Shown: positions 46,426 through 55,500, counted from the first letter of the stretch. The stretch: DNA of 64,000 bases from DATARH01 sp963773625 (GCA_963773625.1 CAVZCJ010000010.1:1-64000), one strand, 5' to 3'. A program made the numbers and translations. Notes: generated by a model from the sequence alone, not told the origin.

Positions 46426-46460
46426 AGGCACACTTCGCCCTGGCGGGGCGAAGTGTGCCT
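46426..46460. repeat. Perfect 15-bp inverted repeat
   Basis: AGGCACACTTCGCCC and GGGCGAAGTGTGCCT around the loop TGGCG. No T-run follows, so it is not an ordinary terminator. Nothing else is seen in 46275-46765. Confidence 0.65.
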
Positions 46461-46765
46461 CAGCGCGTCTGCCCATTGGAGCCGGCCGTCGCATCAACAC
46501 AGCGGATCGTCGGATTCCCTTTGACGGGGCGGGCTGGGGTTGACCTGTCAGCCCTACCGATACTTCATTTCAGCGGCACCCAACCCGCGCTGATCCGCTA
46601 ACATCGGGTCGGGCTCCCGGTCGCGAAGGCGCCGGGGTCCATGTGTGTTTGCCGGTGCCCTCCGGCCTGTTCCACCTCGGTCATGTTCCCAAGGATTCGG
46701 CCCTATCGGCGGGCTGGCTATGTGAGAGTTACGGAACTCGGTACGATGACGAGGCGGCGAACGAT

Positions 46766-46909
46766 TTACCCCCAATTCGCCGGCGAGCGAACCGACCGCA
46801 GCAGTCGCCCGTTGCGACGACCGCCCGGCAAGAGTTGGGCGCAGAGTTGCTCGATGCGCTCGCCAAGCATCCAGGCGATGTCGCCGGCCTCCAGCCGCCC
46901 GCCGGTCAT
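46766..46909 (-). pseudogene. Truncated start of a toprim/primase-type gene
   Basis: The ATG at 46909 overlaps the stop codon of the AlpA-like gene (ATGA). The 47-residue frame begins with DIAWMLGERIEQLCAQLLPG, which resembles the start of the zinc-finger/toprim primase-helicases of integrative elements. Beyond GGRRNG the match continues only in another frame (VGSLAGELG), so the gene is frameshifted and then lost. Recognition is from memory of the N-terminal pattern, hence moderate confidence. Confidence 0.45.
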
Positions 46910-47115
46910 TTCGGGTCTGCTTCGAGCTGCTCGGCGAGAGACGCTAGAAAGTCGCGCGGGTGTGTGGTGATGATCCGCGCGTGACCGAAGCGAACTGAAG
47001 TGATAGTTTTGTCCGCGATGAGCTCGTGGACGCGGGACCGCTTAATTCCTACGGCTGCGCCCCACTCCGAGACGCGCCAGCCAAACTTTTCCGCCGCAGG
47101 TCTGTTCTCGTCCAC
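46906..47115 (-). CDS. AlpA/excisionase-like DNA-binding protein, 69 aa
   Basis: A MerR-like winged-helix module: WRVSEWGAAVGIKRSRVHEL is the helix-turn-helix and ADKTITSVRFGHARII the wing. Such proteins act as excisionase or activator in P4-type islands. It lies downstream of the integrase on the same strand and is directly coupled to the primase-like start. Confidence 0.72.
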   Translation of the reverse strand: MDENRPAAEKFGWRVSEWGAAVGIKRSRVHELIADKTITSVRFGHARIITTHPRDFLASLAEQLEADPK

Positions 47116-47185
47116 GATGTGCCACCCGGTTTCGCCTCAGGCAGCACCCATATGTCACGCTTTTTTCTAGCTCATGCTCACAATC

Positions 47186-47833
47186 CTACGTGTGAATAGT
47201 CCAAGCATCATCGGGATTGAGCAGCCGATCGCGTGATCGGCGTAGCTTGGTCTGGGCGGTCTCGGCAAGAAGCTTGCCCGCATCAATAAGGAACTCTGGG
47301 AGTTCGTCGACCGGGCAAGGAAACTTTGGTATGACGCCTTCACGGCCCAACCCAAGCCGTATATGCGCTGCCCAGAAATGAGCTACAGGCTTCATCCGAG
47401 GCCAAATCTGATTGTCGAAATTTCGCTGCTCAGGACTACTCAACCTGAGCGACCTGTAGTGCTTGAGGACATTTTGCTTGATATCCTTCAATTGAAGCGG
47501 CTCCCCGGTCTTCTGATGATGGGAGAGAGCCACCAGCACGATATGGCCGACCAATATCCCCTCGTAATAACGCCGCTTTGCGCGTTTCGTAATCTCCGCG
47601 CTCGGTGGGCCATTTCGGAGCCATTCAAGAGCCTCGGCGCCGTCAGGCCCCATTGGGAGATAAGGGTTGGCTCTGGCGAAGTTGATGACCATCTGTTTCC
47701 CAATCGCATCGACCCCGTCTTCGCGGTCTTTCTCATCCGCGGGGCTAGGCCATAACATCGTCGCCGCCACGCGCGCGTGATTCAACTGTGCGAGGACGCC
47801 TTGGGCCGGAAAGGTCAGCGGAAGCGTCGGCAT
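47186..47833 (-). CDS. Hypothetical protein coupled to the integrase, 215 aa
   Basis: A soluble, mostly helical protein without recognised motifs (ARVAATMLWPSPADEKDRED, HFWAAHIRLGLGREGVIP). Its ATG overlaps the integrase stop codon, so it is cotranslated with it. Proteins of this size next to P4-type integrases are common cargo of unknown role. Confidence 0.65.
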   Translation of the reverse strand: MPTLPLTFPAQGVLAQLNHARVAATMLWPSPADEKDREDGVDAIGKQMVINFARANPYLPMGPDGAEALEWLRNGPPSAEITKRAKRRYYEGILVGHIVLVALSHHQKTGEPLQLKDIKQNVLKHYRSLRLSSPEQRNFDNQIWPRMKPVAHFWAAHIRLGLGREGVIPKFPCPVDELPEFLIDAGKLLAETAQTKLRRSRDRLLNPDDAWTIHT

Positions 47834-49068
47834 CAGCCATTCCGGTGATGGAGCGGGACAACTGTCGCGTCGGCGGCAGGACCGCTGCAGAAATCGGCCC
47901 AGGCCGCAGCCAGTTGGCGGCGTTTCTCGAATAGGTCTCCGCGCCTGTAAGCCGCTTCGACACGATCGGCGACCGTATGAGCCAGGGCCATCTCGGCGAC
48001 TTCGGACGGGAAAGCGGTGCGCTCTGCCGTCCAGTCACGAAATGTGCTGCGAAAACCATGCGCGGTGAGGTCGCCCCGGCCCATGCGTCGTAACAGCATC
48101 AGCAATGCCATGTTGCTGAGAGGGCGCCCCGCCGACGCGCCGGGAAAAACGTGATCACCTTGTCGTATTGCCGCCATGCTTTCGAGGATGGCGAGGGCTG
48201 CATCGGACAGCGGCACGCGGTGTTCCTTGCCGGCCTTCATCCGCGCGGCAGGAACGGTCCATAGCCTCTCGTTGAGATTCAATTCGCTCCACTGAGCACC
48301 GATCACTTCCCCAGTGCGCGCCGCAGTCAGGATCGCGAATTCGAGAGCGCGGGCGGCGACGCTTTCCCGTTGGCGCAGCTCAGCCATAAAGGTGGAGATT
48401 TCTCCATAGGGCAGCGCCGCATAGTGTTCGACACGACGCACCTTCGACTTTTTGGGCAATAAGTTCTCGAGATGACCACGCCATCTGGCGGGGTTGTCGC
48501 CTGTCCGGAATCCGCGAGCCGTGGCCCAGTCGAGGATGCTCTCAATTCTGCCGCGGACGCGGCTCGCCGTTTCCGGTTTCACCGTCCAGAGCGGCTCAAT
48601 GGCCTTCATGACAAGAGCGACGTCGATGGCTTGGACCGGAACCGTGCCAAACGTCGGGTTCATGTAGCTCTCGACCGTTTGCCGCCATTGATATCGGTGC
48701 TTTTCGTTTCGCCAACCAGCTTGGTGCGCCTCTATGTAACGCCGAGCGCAAGCGGCGAAGGTGACGGTCTTGGCGGTTGCGATCGCTGTAGCCGATCGCT
48801 CGGATAGCCGAGCCTCGATCGGGTCGATGCCGCGAGCGACCTGCCGAAGCGCATCGACCGCACGTTCCCGCGCCTCTGCAAGCGTGAAGGCTCTAACCGA
48901 GCCGAGCCCCATGTCGCGCCGCCGGCCGGCGAGTTGATAGCGAAAAATCCAGCTTTTGGCGCCGGTCGCTGTGACCTGAAGGTAAAGGCCCCCGCCATCA
49001 GCAAAAGTGCCAGGCCTCTTTTCCGTCGCTACGCGGCGCGCCGTCAGTCCCGCCGCTCGTTTCGGCAT
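47833..49068 (-). CDS. P4-type tyrosine recombinase (integrase), 411 aa
   Basis: N-terminal DUF4102 arm-binding domain (GTFADGGGLYLQVTATGAKS), SAM-like core-binding domain, and catalytic domain with the first Arg in LTAARTGEVIGAQW, HxxR in HGFRSTFRDW, and LAHTVADRVEAAYRR with His and the nucleophile Tyr. It appears intact. No tRNA is found upstream (49069-49145), the usual target of this family, so the att site is unclear. Confidence 0.93.
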   Translation of the reverse strand: MPKRAAGLTARRVATEKRPGTFADGGGLYLQVTATGAKSWIFRYQLAGRRRDMGLGSVRAFTLAEARERAVDALRQVARGIDPIEARLSERSATAIATAKTVTFAACARRYIEAHQAGWRNEKHRYQWRQTVESYMNPTFGTVPVQAIDVALVMKAIEPLWTVKPETASRVRGRIESILDWATARGFRTGDNPARWRGHLENLLPKKSKVRRVEHYAALPYGEISTFMAELRQRESVAARALEFAILTAARTGEVIGAQWSELNLNERLWTVPAARMKAGKEHRVPLSDAALAILESMAAIRQGDHVFPGASAGRPLSNMALLMLLRRMGRGDLTAHGFRSTFRDWTAERTAFPSEVAEMALAHTVADRVEAAYRRGDLFEKRRQLAAAWADFCSGPAADATVVPLHHRNG

Positions 49069-49272
49069 GGGAAAGTTCCAAGTTTACCCGCTAACATACC
49101 CATCATAAAGCATGCGTCCGCAATAGTCCACTACAGTCCGCGAAATGCGACAAGATGAATTTATATATATATTTCAATCAGATATATTACCAATATGGAG
49201 TTTGGTGGACATTAGTTCGGTTGCCCCCTCTCCGCCATCGATCAGATCATCATCCCGCGGTACGGGAAACCC

Positions 49273-49630
49273 TCAGAGCTTGCGCTTGCGCATCAGAGAC
49301 AAAGTTGAGGCCGCGTATGGGCCGATCTGCTTGACGTCGGTGCGAAGTTCCTGCTGTGACGAACCTTCGGTCCGATTTTTATGCCGTGATTGCTTAGGTG
49401 TGCCGACAGGGTTCTCCGTATCGAAATCGTCTTCCTCGGCAGCGGGGAGAACCAAGGTCACGAGCTGAACCCACTGCGACAGGCTGAGGAGCGGTAGAGC
49501 GTCGTCGACGGCTCTGACGGCTTCGCGGCTGCCGTCTCAGGTGACGGCTGTGCGGGCGAACGCGCACGGCGGCGCAAGGGCGGGCACCACGAGGACCGGG
49601 CGGCCGCACTGCTGGATGGGGCGACACGCC
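49273..49630 (-). pseudogene. Universal stress protein (UspA) remnant
   Basis: Read on the minus strand, GRPVLVVPALAPP, then RTAVT-stop-DGSREAVRAVDDALPLL and VQLVTLVLPAAEEDDF match the second half of a UspA domain. The usual Trp of the AWDGS motif is a TGA at 49537-49539. The N-terminal half is missing or in another frame. A decayed stress gene, fitting the neighbouring low-oxygen genes. Confidence 0.6.
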
Positions 49631-49779
49631 AGGCGCCGATTTCGCTGTCGAACGGAGCGATTCCCATGGTTTCTCTCGAGAGCGAAGCGCGCCCCGGTTG
49701 AGCCATATCAATGGCAGCAAGGGTGGCGCGATCAACAGTGAGCTCTCACCGATTGGCGCTGTCCGGAAGGGAACGCCCG

Positions 49780-50577
49780 ATGTTTGCGCTTAGCTACATG
49801 ATCGTCGTCTTCATCGCTGCGGTGCCGCTCTTGCTGACGATCTTACGGGAGCGCGGCAAGCCGCCTTCGATCGCTTTCATCCACCGCGTCTATCGGGATA
49901 CTGCCTACATCGCGATTGCTATCGTCGGCATCCTCGCGCTCGAGGCGATTTTCAGGATCGCCTTGCAGAGCTACTGGTTCAGCGAGCTCGGTCAGCAATA
50001 TCGCTATTGGTTCGCGCTTGGCCTGCGGGTAGCGATTTTCGCCACGGTCTTTGTCTTCGGTGGGTTGTTTATCGCGTTCAACCTGCGGGTAGTTTGCCGG
50101 CCTGTAGCGATCGTGCCGCGCAGCGCGCCGTGGTTTGGCGGCTTCATTATTTCGGCGGTGATCGCATTCGGCGCCACGAGCCTTTGGATACCGCTGATGG
50201 CTTTCCTCGGGGCGGCTCCATCGGGCACGACCGACCCAATCTTCGGCAAGCACCTGTCCTTCTACCTCCTCGCTCTGCCGCTTTATGAGGGGATTATCTA
50301 TCTCATCATTTGGACCCTGGTCCTGACCATCGCGGCGTGGGTCGGCATCGGATTTCTTTTCTATCCGCGCCCCGGACAGCCCTGGCGGTACCACAGCCGT
50401 TTTCCCGAACTGATCGACGAGAGTTCGCCCGGCGAAGTGGAGAAAGGCGAAGTGCTTTTCTTACCCCTCCGCCGGAACGCTTGGGATGCCTGGTTTCCAC
50501 AGGGGCGGCCATGCGTCGCGTACCGAACAACCCGGTCCGGCTCACCCAAGAGGGGGAAGCTCCGGCTCTCAGCGTGA
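49780..50577 (+). pseudogene. N-terminal fragment of a UPF0182 family membrane protein
   Basis: Shows YWFSELGQQYRYWFALGLRV and DPIFGKHLSFYLLALPLYEG, hallmarks of the large (about 900-residue) UPF0182/COG1615 membrane proteins. Only about 230 such residues, with five or six helices, remain before the sequence becomes unrelated and stops at 50577. ATG 49780 gives 265 residues. Truncated and probably not functional. Confidence 0.6.
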
Positions 50578-50600
50578 TTTTGATCCGCACAGGCTCTGTT

Positions 50601-50614
50601 TTGATCTGGATCAT
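50601..50614. promoter_or_regulatory. FNR/FixK-like box (one mismatch)
   Basis: TTGATCTGGATCAT differs from TTGAT-N4-ATCAA only in the last base. It lies upstream of the PAS-protein gene (50881) and the tiny ORF at 50776. Confidence 0.45.
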
Positions 50615-50775
50615 GCCGCTATTGCCGGTTGTCGTGCATGAACCGTGCGCTTGGCGTGCGTTAATGACCAGCACCCTCCCCGTCCTGAGTTGCTCCCCCG
50701 CGCTCAGGGAACTGGCCGGGCGGATATGTCCCCCCGACGGCTCTTGCCCGGCCACCTAACTAATGGGTTTTCGCG

Positions 50776-50859
50776 ATGACATTGATCGGAGGCGTGATTG
50801 CTGCCTGTGGAGTGTTAGGGTTGTTGGTCCTCATCAGTTTTTATGGCCTAGCCGTTTGA
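50776..50859 (+). CDS. Possible 27-aa single-span membrane peptide
   Basis: MTLIGGVIAACGVLGLLVLI and seven further residues form one hydrophobic helix, like KdpF-type or stress-induced micropeptides. No strong ribosome site is visible. It is listed because it sits between an FNR-like box and the PAS gene. Confidence 0.3.
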   Translation: MTLIGGVIAACGVLGLLVLISFYGLAV

Positions 50860-50880
50860 GCGAGCCTGTATTGAGCTGCG

Positions 50881-51360
50881 ATGACCCAACCAACCAACTC
50901 GATTACCGAAGCGGCTTTTATCGATGCGCCGCACGATGCCGACCTCCGGGCGCTCTATCAGTATTGGGACGCCGTGCGTGGGAACCGTGCGATGCCGTCG
51001 CGCCAGGACATCGACCCAACGGCGATCCCGAAGCTGCTGCCCTACATCTTTATGTACGACGTCGTGGCGGAGGGTGAAGGCTACACCATTCGCCTTGCTG
51101 GCGAAGAACTCGTGCGCTTTGTTGGGCCTAATCCGAAAGGGCAACCCGCCGGCTCGACCATGACTCCGCGCGGCGCTGCGATGCTCATCAAAGTCCTCGA
51201 TGCGGTGGCGACCGAACGGGTGCCAAAGTTTCGCGCCGGCAAGGCGTACTGGCAGCCCAATCGCGAGTATCGCGACTACGAAGGGTGCTTCCTGCCGCTA
51301 TCATCCGACGGTCAAACCGTGGATATCATATTCGGCGGGATCAAAATCCCGCGTACGTAG
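50881..51360 (+). CDS. PAS_5-type PAS domain protein, 159 aa
   Basis: A single PAS domain of the PAS_5 (PF07310-like) group: LRALYQYWDAVRGNRAMPSR and IDPTAIPKLLPYIFMYDVV open it, followed by YTIRLAGEELVRFVGPNPKG and the final strand VDIIFGGIKI. No output domain is attached, so it would signal through a partner. A sensor role, with unknown ligand, is plausible in this stress-gene cluster. Confidence 0.85.
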   Translation: MTQPTNSITEAAFIDAPHDADLRALYQYWDAVRGNRAMPSRQDIDPTAIPKLLPYIFMYDVVAEGEGYTIRLAGEELVRFVGPNPKGQPAGSTMTPRGAAMLIKVLDAVATERVPKFRAGKAYWQPNREYRDYEGCFLPLSSDGQTVDIIFGGIKIPRT

Positions 51361-51405
51361 GCCAAGCACCGGGTACTCGGACGAGCGCGGGGCCGGTACC
51401 TTCGA

Positions 51406-51660
51406 TCAATGCATGACGTAATTGGAGGCCCAGACGATCGCGCCCGCCGCAATTCGGCGACCCCCATGCGAGGAGCGCCATTCGGCCGCGGCAATATCCG
51501 GCGCGAGGTCCCCCATACCGAAGCACCGAATGTTGCGGCCGACCTTCTGAGCATCGACCACCGCGCTGTTCCACAGCCGATCGTCGCTCATCGGGCCTTC
51601 CACGGTAAATTCGTCGGTGTCTCGGTCCACCACCACGAGAACGAACTGGCGCGGTGTCAT
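51406..51660 (-). CDS. Small hypothetical protein, 84 aa
   Basis: FVLVVVDRDTDEFTVEGPMS, DDRLWNSAVVDAQKVGRNIR and a Gly-rich end follow a common short alphaproteobacterial family without known function. Its ATG overlaps the stop of the 49-aa gene (ATGA), so the two form an operon. Confidence 0.65.
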   Translation of the reverse strand: MTPRQFVLVVVDRDTDEFTVEGPMSDDRLWNSAVVDAQKVGRNIRCFGMGDLAPDIAAAEWRSSHGGRRIAAGAIVWASNYVMH

Positions 51661-51806
51661 CTTTCTAGGCCCGCTGCCAGCACCTCCTCGGCTTCGGCGA
51701 GCAATTGCTCAGCCATCGAACGCTTTTCGTCGTCGATGTCGAGCTTCAGCAGCTCTTGGTAACGAGCGATGTTGAGTTTGATGATGTACTGCTCGTCGTT
51801 CGTCAT
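51657..51806 (-). CDS. Small helical hypothetical protein, 49 aa
   Basis: MTNDEQYIIKLNIARYQELL continues into two amphipathic helices rich in Leu, Glu and Ala. A longer frame to 51842 is possible, but the internal ATG 51806 gives the family-typical start. First gene of the two-gene unit. Confidence 0.6.
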   Translation of the reverse strand: MTNDEQYIIKLNIARYQELLKLDIDDEKRSMAEQLLAEAEEVLAAGLER

Positions 51807-52008
51807 CGCCGCACCTCCGCAGAACGGGGGGCGGGAGCGCACGCAGTCTCTCTAGCGGAGGTATGCGTTCTCTCAGCCAGCGGCGCCCGGGTATCGTGGC
51901 CGTTGGTCCGGTACCGTACAACGCGAGGTGCCGAAGACCAATCGAGATCGTTAACCTTTTGGACGGTAACGGACATTTGAGAAAGCGGGGCGCCCAGTCC
52001 TGCGGCGA

Positions 52009-52517
52009 GTGCGCGCGGCGCTCGCGCAGATCGACGAGCCTAGGTTAGCCAGCATCGCGACACCGGTCGCGCAACGCCTCGATGCCTTCGTGTCCCATTG
52101 CAGAATGCTGGTTCGGCGGCGCGTCGTGGAGCGGCGGGTGGTCGACGGACATGGCGATCTGCGCCCCGAACACGTCTGCCTCAAAGGGATGGCGATCATC
52201 GATTGCCTCGATTTCGCGCCGATTTGCGGAGACTGGACCCTATCAGCGAGATCGCCTTTCTCTCGCTCGAATGCGATCGCCTGGGCAGATCGCCGATCGC
52301 GCATCGGCTGATGTGACATTATCGTGAGCGCAGCGGCGATAGACCGCCGGCGGTGCTCTTTTTCTTCTGTACGGCGCTGAATGCGGTGGTTCGCGCCCGG
52401 CTTGCGCTCGACCATATCGCCGAGCCGGGAGCGCGGCCCGGAAAGGAATGGATCGATCGCGCCGCCTCTTACTTCGCGATCGCCGCAGCAGAGGCGTGCC
52501 GGCGGCTTAACCGCTGA
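52009..52517 (+). pseudogene. 3' remnant of an aminoglycoside-phosphotransferase-like kinase gene
   Basis: VVDGHGDLRPEHVCL is the catalytic loop of the APH-like kinases joined to AAA domains in COG2187-type proteins; AIIDCLDFAP follows as the metal-binding strand. A shift near 52230 changes frame into ISEIAFLSLECDRLG, a TGA follows at about 52314, and the tail ALNAVVRARLALDHI ends at 52517. The whole N-terminal part is missing. Confidence 0.6.
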
Positions 52518-52527
52518 TCTGGATCAA
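52514..52527. promoter_or_regulatory. FNR/FixK-like box (one mismatch)
   Basis: CTGATCTGGATCAA differs from TTGAT-N4-ATCAA only in the first base. It lies 85 bases before the 115-aa gene and about 550 before groEL, which probably share a transcript. Confidence 0.5.
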
Positions 52528-52598
52528 AGCGCGCGGCAGCCCGATCGGTGACCATGGCAATCGTCACGCCGCCGAAACAACGGCGAGGAGAGCGTCCG

Positions 52599-52943
52599 AT
52601 GATCGGCACAAACCGCGATATAAGCGCGATGCGCGAAGCACTAGAATACGAGCTTTTCCGGCTTCAGGCGCTCAAGAACTTGCCTGGCCGTACCGCCGAT
52701 GCGGCCTTCATCGACCGGCAGATCGTCCATCTCAATCGCGAGCGCGTGGCGCTTTGCGCCGCAATTGTCAATCGCCGGATCGAAGCGTCCAAAGATGTGG
52801 TGACGTTTTCGCGCTGGGTGAACGGCAATGGCGCGCTCAACAACGTTCCCTTCCATCGCCCGCGAAGCGCCAATCCTGGGGGCGTAAGCGCAGCAGTGAC
52901 CCTCCCCGCTGCAGCTTCATCGACCGATCAAGGAAGCCGATGA
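52599..52943 (+). CDS. Hypothetical protein upstream of groEL, about 114 aa
   Basis: The ATG at 52599 has GAGGAGAG nine bases before it; an upstream start at 52548 is also possible. The first 75 residues are helical (YELFRLQALKNLPGRTADAA, then FIDRQIVHLNRERVALCAAI). The C-terminus is Ser/Ala-rich and disordered. No groES-like sequence. Function unknown. Confidence 0.5.
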   Translation: MIGTNRDISAMREALEYELFRLQALKNLPGRTADAAFIDRQIVHLNRERVALCAAIVNRRIEASKDVVTFSRWVNGNGALNNVPFHRPRSANPGGVSAAVTLPAAASSTDQGSR

Positions 52944-53070
52944 GCGGGTTTCGCTTTGCTGACCAGCCGGTCCCTTGACGCTTGTCCATAACTGGCGCCG
53001 AGCGGTCGGCATCGAGCATGAAGCTGACCTCACGCACTGCATCGTCACGCCGATCTGAGAGGTAGCAACA

Positions 53071-54693
53071 ATGGCCCACAAACAAGTTCTCTTTCGGTCG
53101 GCCGCGCGCGAGAAGATTTTGCATGGCGCCACCCAATTGGCCGATGCGGTTCGGGTTACGCTGGGACCACGCTCCAAGGCGGTGTTAATCGAGAAAAAGT
53201 GGGGCGCACCGCTCGTCTGCAACGATGGCGTAACGATCGCCAAGGAATTCGACCTTAAGGATCCCGAGGAAAACCTCGGCGCCCGCATGCTGCGCGAGGC
53301 GGCCGAGAAGACCGGAGACATGGTCGGCGACGGCACGAGCACGGCGACGATCCTGGCGCATGCGATCTTCGCCGATGGCGTCCGCAACGTGGTCGCCGGC
53401 GCGAGCGCCATCGACATCAAGCGGGGCCTCGACCGTGCCGCGAAGCGAGCGATCGAGACGCTGAAAACGCTGTCGCGCCCGGTGGCGACGCGCAAGGAGA
53501 AGGCGCAAGTCGCCGCGATCTCGGCGCATAACGACCCGCAGATCGGCGAACTCGTCGCCGACGCCATGGACAAGGTCGGCAACGAAGGCGTGATCACCGT
53601 CGAGGAATCGAAAACGACCGAAACTGTCCTCGAAGTCGTCGAGGGGATGCAGTTCGACCGCGGGTTTTTGTCGCCCTACTTCATCACCAATCCGGAGACG
53701 ATGGAGGCGGTGATGGAGGATTGCCGCATTCTGCTGTCGGATCGCAAGATCGGCGCCCTGACCGACTTCATCCCCCTGCTTGAGCAAGTAGTAAAGGCGG
53801 CGACGCCGCTATTGGTCGTAGCCGAGGATATCGAAGGCGAGGCGCTTGCCACGCTGATCGTCAACCGCCTGCGCGGCGGGCTGAAGAGTTGCGCCGTCAA
53901 GGCGCCCGGCTTCGGCGACCGCCGGAAGGCCATGCTGCAGGACATCGCCGTCCTGACCGGCGGGCTGGTGATCGCCGAAGAGGTCGGCCTCAAGCTCGAA
54001 AACGTCACCCTCGAACAGCTCGGCCGCGCCAAACGCGTGGTCGTCGACAAGGACAACACCACCATCATCGGCGGCGCGGGCCAGCATGCGGACATTCAAG
54101 GCCGGGTCGAGCAGATCCGCCGCGAGATCGAGAAGACGACCAGCGACTACGACCGCGAGAAATTGCAGGAGCGCTTGGCAAAGCTGTCGGGCGGGGTCGC
54201 CGTGGTTCGCGTCGGCGCGCCATCGGAAGCCGAGATGAAGTCGCGGAAGGAGGCGCTCGACGATGCGATCAGCGCGACCAAGGCGGCGGTCGCCGAAGGG
54301 ATCGTTCCGGGCGGCGGACTGGCGCTGTTGCGCTGCATCGATGCGGTCGCCGACGAGGAGACCAAGTGCGAGGGCGACGAACGCACGGGTGTGCAGATCC
54401 TCAGGCGCGCCCTTGACGCGCCTACCCGCCAAATTGCCGAGAATTCCGCGGTCGACGGCGGCGTCGTGGTCGCTCGCATGATTGAGGGCAAGGGCAATTA
54501 CGGCTTCGATGCCGGGCGCAAGGAGTATGTCGATCTGGTCGAAGCCGGCATTATCGATCCTACGAAGGTCGTCCGTATCGCCCTCGAAAACGCGGTCTCG
54601 GTCGCCAGCGTCCTGCTCTTGACCGAGGCGACGATGACCGAGCTTCCGGAGGCGCCGAAGGACCGCGGGGCCGAAGCGGAAATGGCGATGTAG
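53071..54693 (+). CDS. groL: 60-kDa chaperonin GroEL (solo copy), 540 aa
   Basis: ATP-driven folding chamber. Typical blocks: VTLGPRSKAVLIEKKWGAPL, NDGVTIAKEF, GDGTSTAT (usually GDGTTTAT), EGIVPGGGLALLR. The C-terminus ends in EMAM rather than the GGM repeats of the main housekeeping form, and several conserved positions differ, so it is a secondary GroEL. No groES lies next to it and no CIRCE element is seen upstream. RBS GAGAGG precedes the ATG. Expression may follow the FNR-like box at 52514. Confidence 0.95.
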   Translation: MAHKQVLFRSAAREKILHGATQLADAVRVTLGPRSKAVLIEKKWGAPLVCNDGVTIAKEFDLKDPEENLGARMLREAAEKTGDMVGDGTSTATILAHAIFADGVRNVVAGASAIDIKRGLDRAAKRAIETLKTLSRPVATRKEKAQVAAISAHNDPQIGELVADAMDKVGNEGVITVEESKTTETVLEVVEGMQFDRGFLSPYFITNPETMEAVMEDCRILLSDRKIGALTDFIPLLEQVVKAATPLLVVAEDIEGEALATLIVNRLRGGLKSCAVKAPGFGDRRKAMLQDIAVLTGGLVIAEEVGLKLENVTLEQLGRAKRVVVDKDNTTIIGGAGQHADIQGRVEQIRREIEKTTSDYDREKLQERLAKLSGGVAVVRVGAPSEAEMKSRKEALDDAISATKAAVAEGIVPGGGLALLRCIDAVADEETKCEGDERTGVQILRRALDAPTRQIAENSAVDGGVVVARMIEGKGNYGFDAGRKEYVDLVEAGIIDPTKVVRIALENAVSVASVLLLTEATMTELPEAPKDRGAEAEMAM

Positions 54694-54889
54694 CTTAATC
54701 TTTGGAAATCTGTGTGCAGTTTGCCGCGATAGCTCTTGGGTTTCCACAGATATTGCAGCGCAGCGACAGTCCCAAGCGCGCCGAGGGTAAGTGGTTCCCC
54801 TACGCGATCATCCTTAGGAGCATTTCTGATTTTGGCGTTCGTCGCAAAAAAGCGTCGTCTCTCCAATCCCAAGCGGGATGGAGGCACAG

Positions 54890-54994
54890 ATGTTCAAGCA
54901 GTGTTTGGCGCAGCTCGATGCTCTGCTCGCGCTCGAGCAGATCGGCGCTCGCCGCAGCTTCACCCGACACCATGAGATCTATGGCATGAGGTAA
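54890..54994 (+). CDS. Possible 34-aa small protein
   Basis: MFKQCLAQLDALLALEQIGA and 14 further residues, preceded by a good GGAGGCAC site seven bases before the ATG. Composition is protein-like. It is the only coding signal in the 54694-55147 gap. Confidence 0.35.
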   Translation: MFKQCLAQLDALLALEQIGARRSFTRHHEIYGMR

Positions 54995-55147
54995 CCCGGG
55001 TGAAGCTAAACACCGACCGCGATAGAGAGGCGGACCCTCGCTGGCGGCGCCCGATGACGCCTTGGCGCCGATAACGGTCATCCGAATAACTGGGGCGACC
55101 CCTTCATCCGGCAGCGGCAGCGTGAACGACGCCCTGCCGGGCTAGTT

Positions 55148-55402
55148 CTAGCTCGTCCGGTTGCGCAGCCGAACGCCGCGGCCGCCGCCGGTGCTGGGGG
55201 CCCCTTCGTTGAGGAATTCGACCCCGGCGGCCTCCAGGGCGCCCATCACCTTCATCAGACTCTCGATAACTCCACGGACAACACCCTGGCTCGCTTCCAT
55301 GCGCTGGATCGTCGGAAGCGAGACCCCGGATGCCGCCGCCAAGGCCTTTTGCTCCATGCCCACCAGGGCTCGGGCCGCTCTCATCTGCGCTGCTGTCAGC
55401 AT
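55148..55402 (-). CDS. XRE-family helix-turn-helix regulator, 84 aa
   Basis: A single Cro/CI-type HTH: QMRAARALVGMEQKALAAAS, then GVSLPTIQRMEA is the recognition part. The tail is Gly/Arg-rich. The AT-rich 98 bases separating it from the Ehr operon end contain its own promoter. Its target may be itself or nearby genes. Confidence 0.85.
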   Translation of the reverse strand: MLTAAQMRAARALVGMEQKALAAASGVSLPTIQRMEASQGVVRGVIESLMKVMGALEAAGVEFLNEGAPSTGGGRGVRLRNRTS

Positions 55403-55500
55403 TGGCAGCCTCCGAAGAGGAGCGATGATGACCCGTACATCAGAGTTTGATCCATCATAGTTAACGTCATGATGAGGTATTAAATATTATAATTACTATA

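Noticed and set aside
49069..49272. tRNA or tmRNA target beside the integrase
   Set aside because: No cloverleaf or T-loop sequence is seen on either strand.
52944..53070. CIRCE heat-shock operator before groEL
   Set aside because: No TTAGCACTC-N9-GAGTGCTAA-like inverted repeat found.
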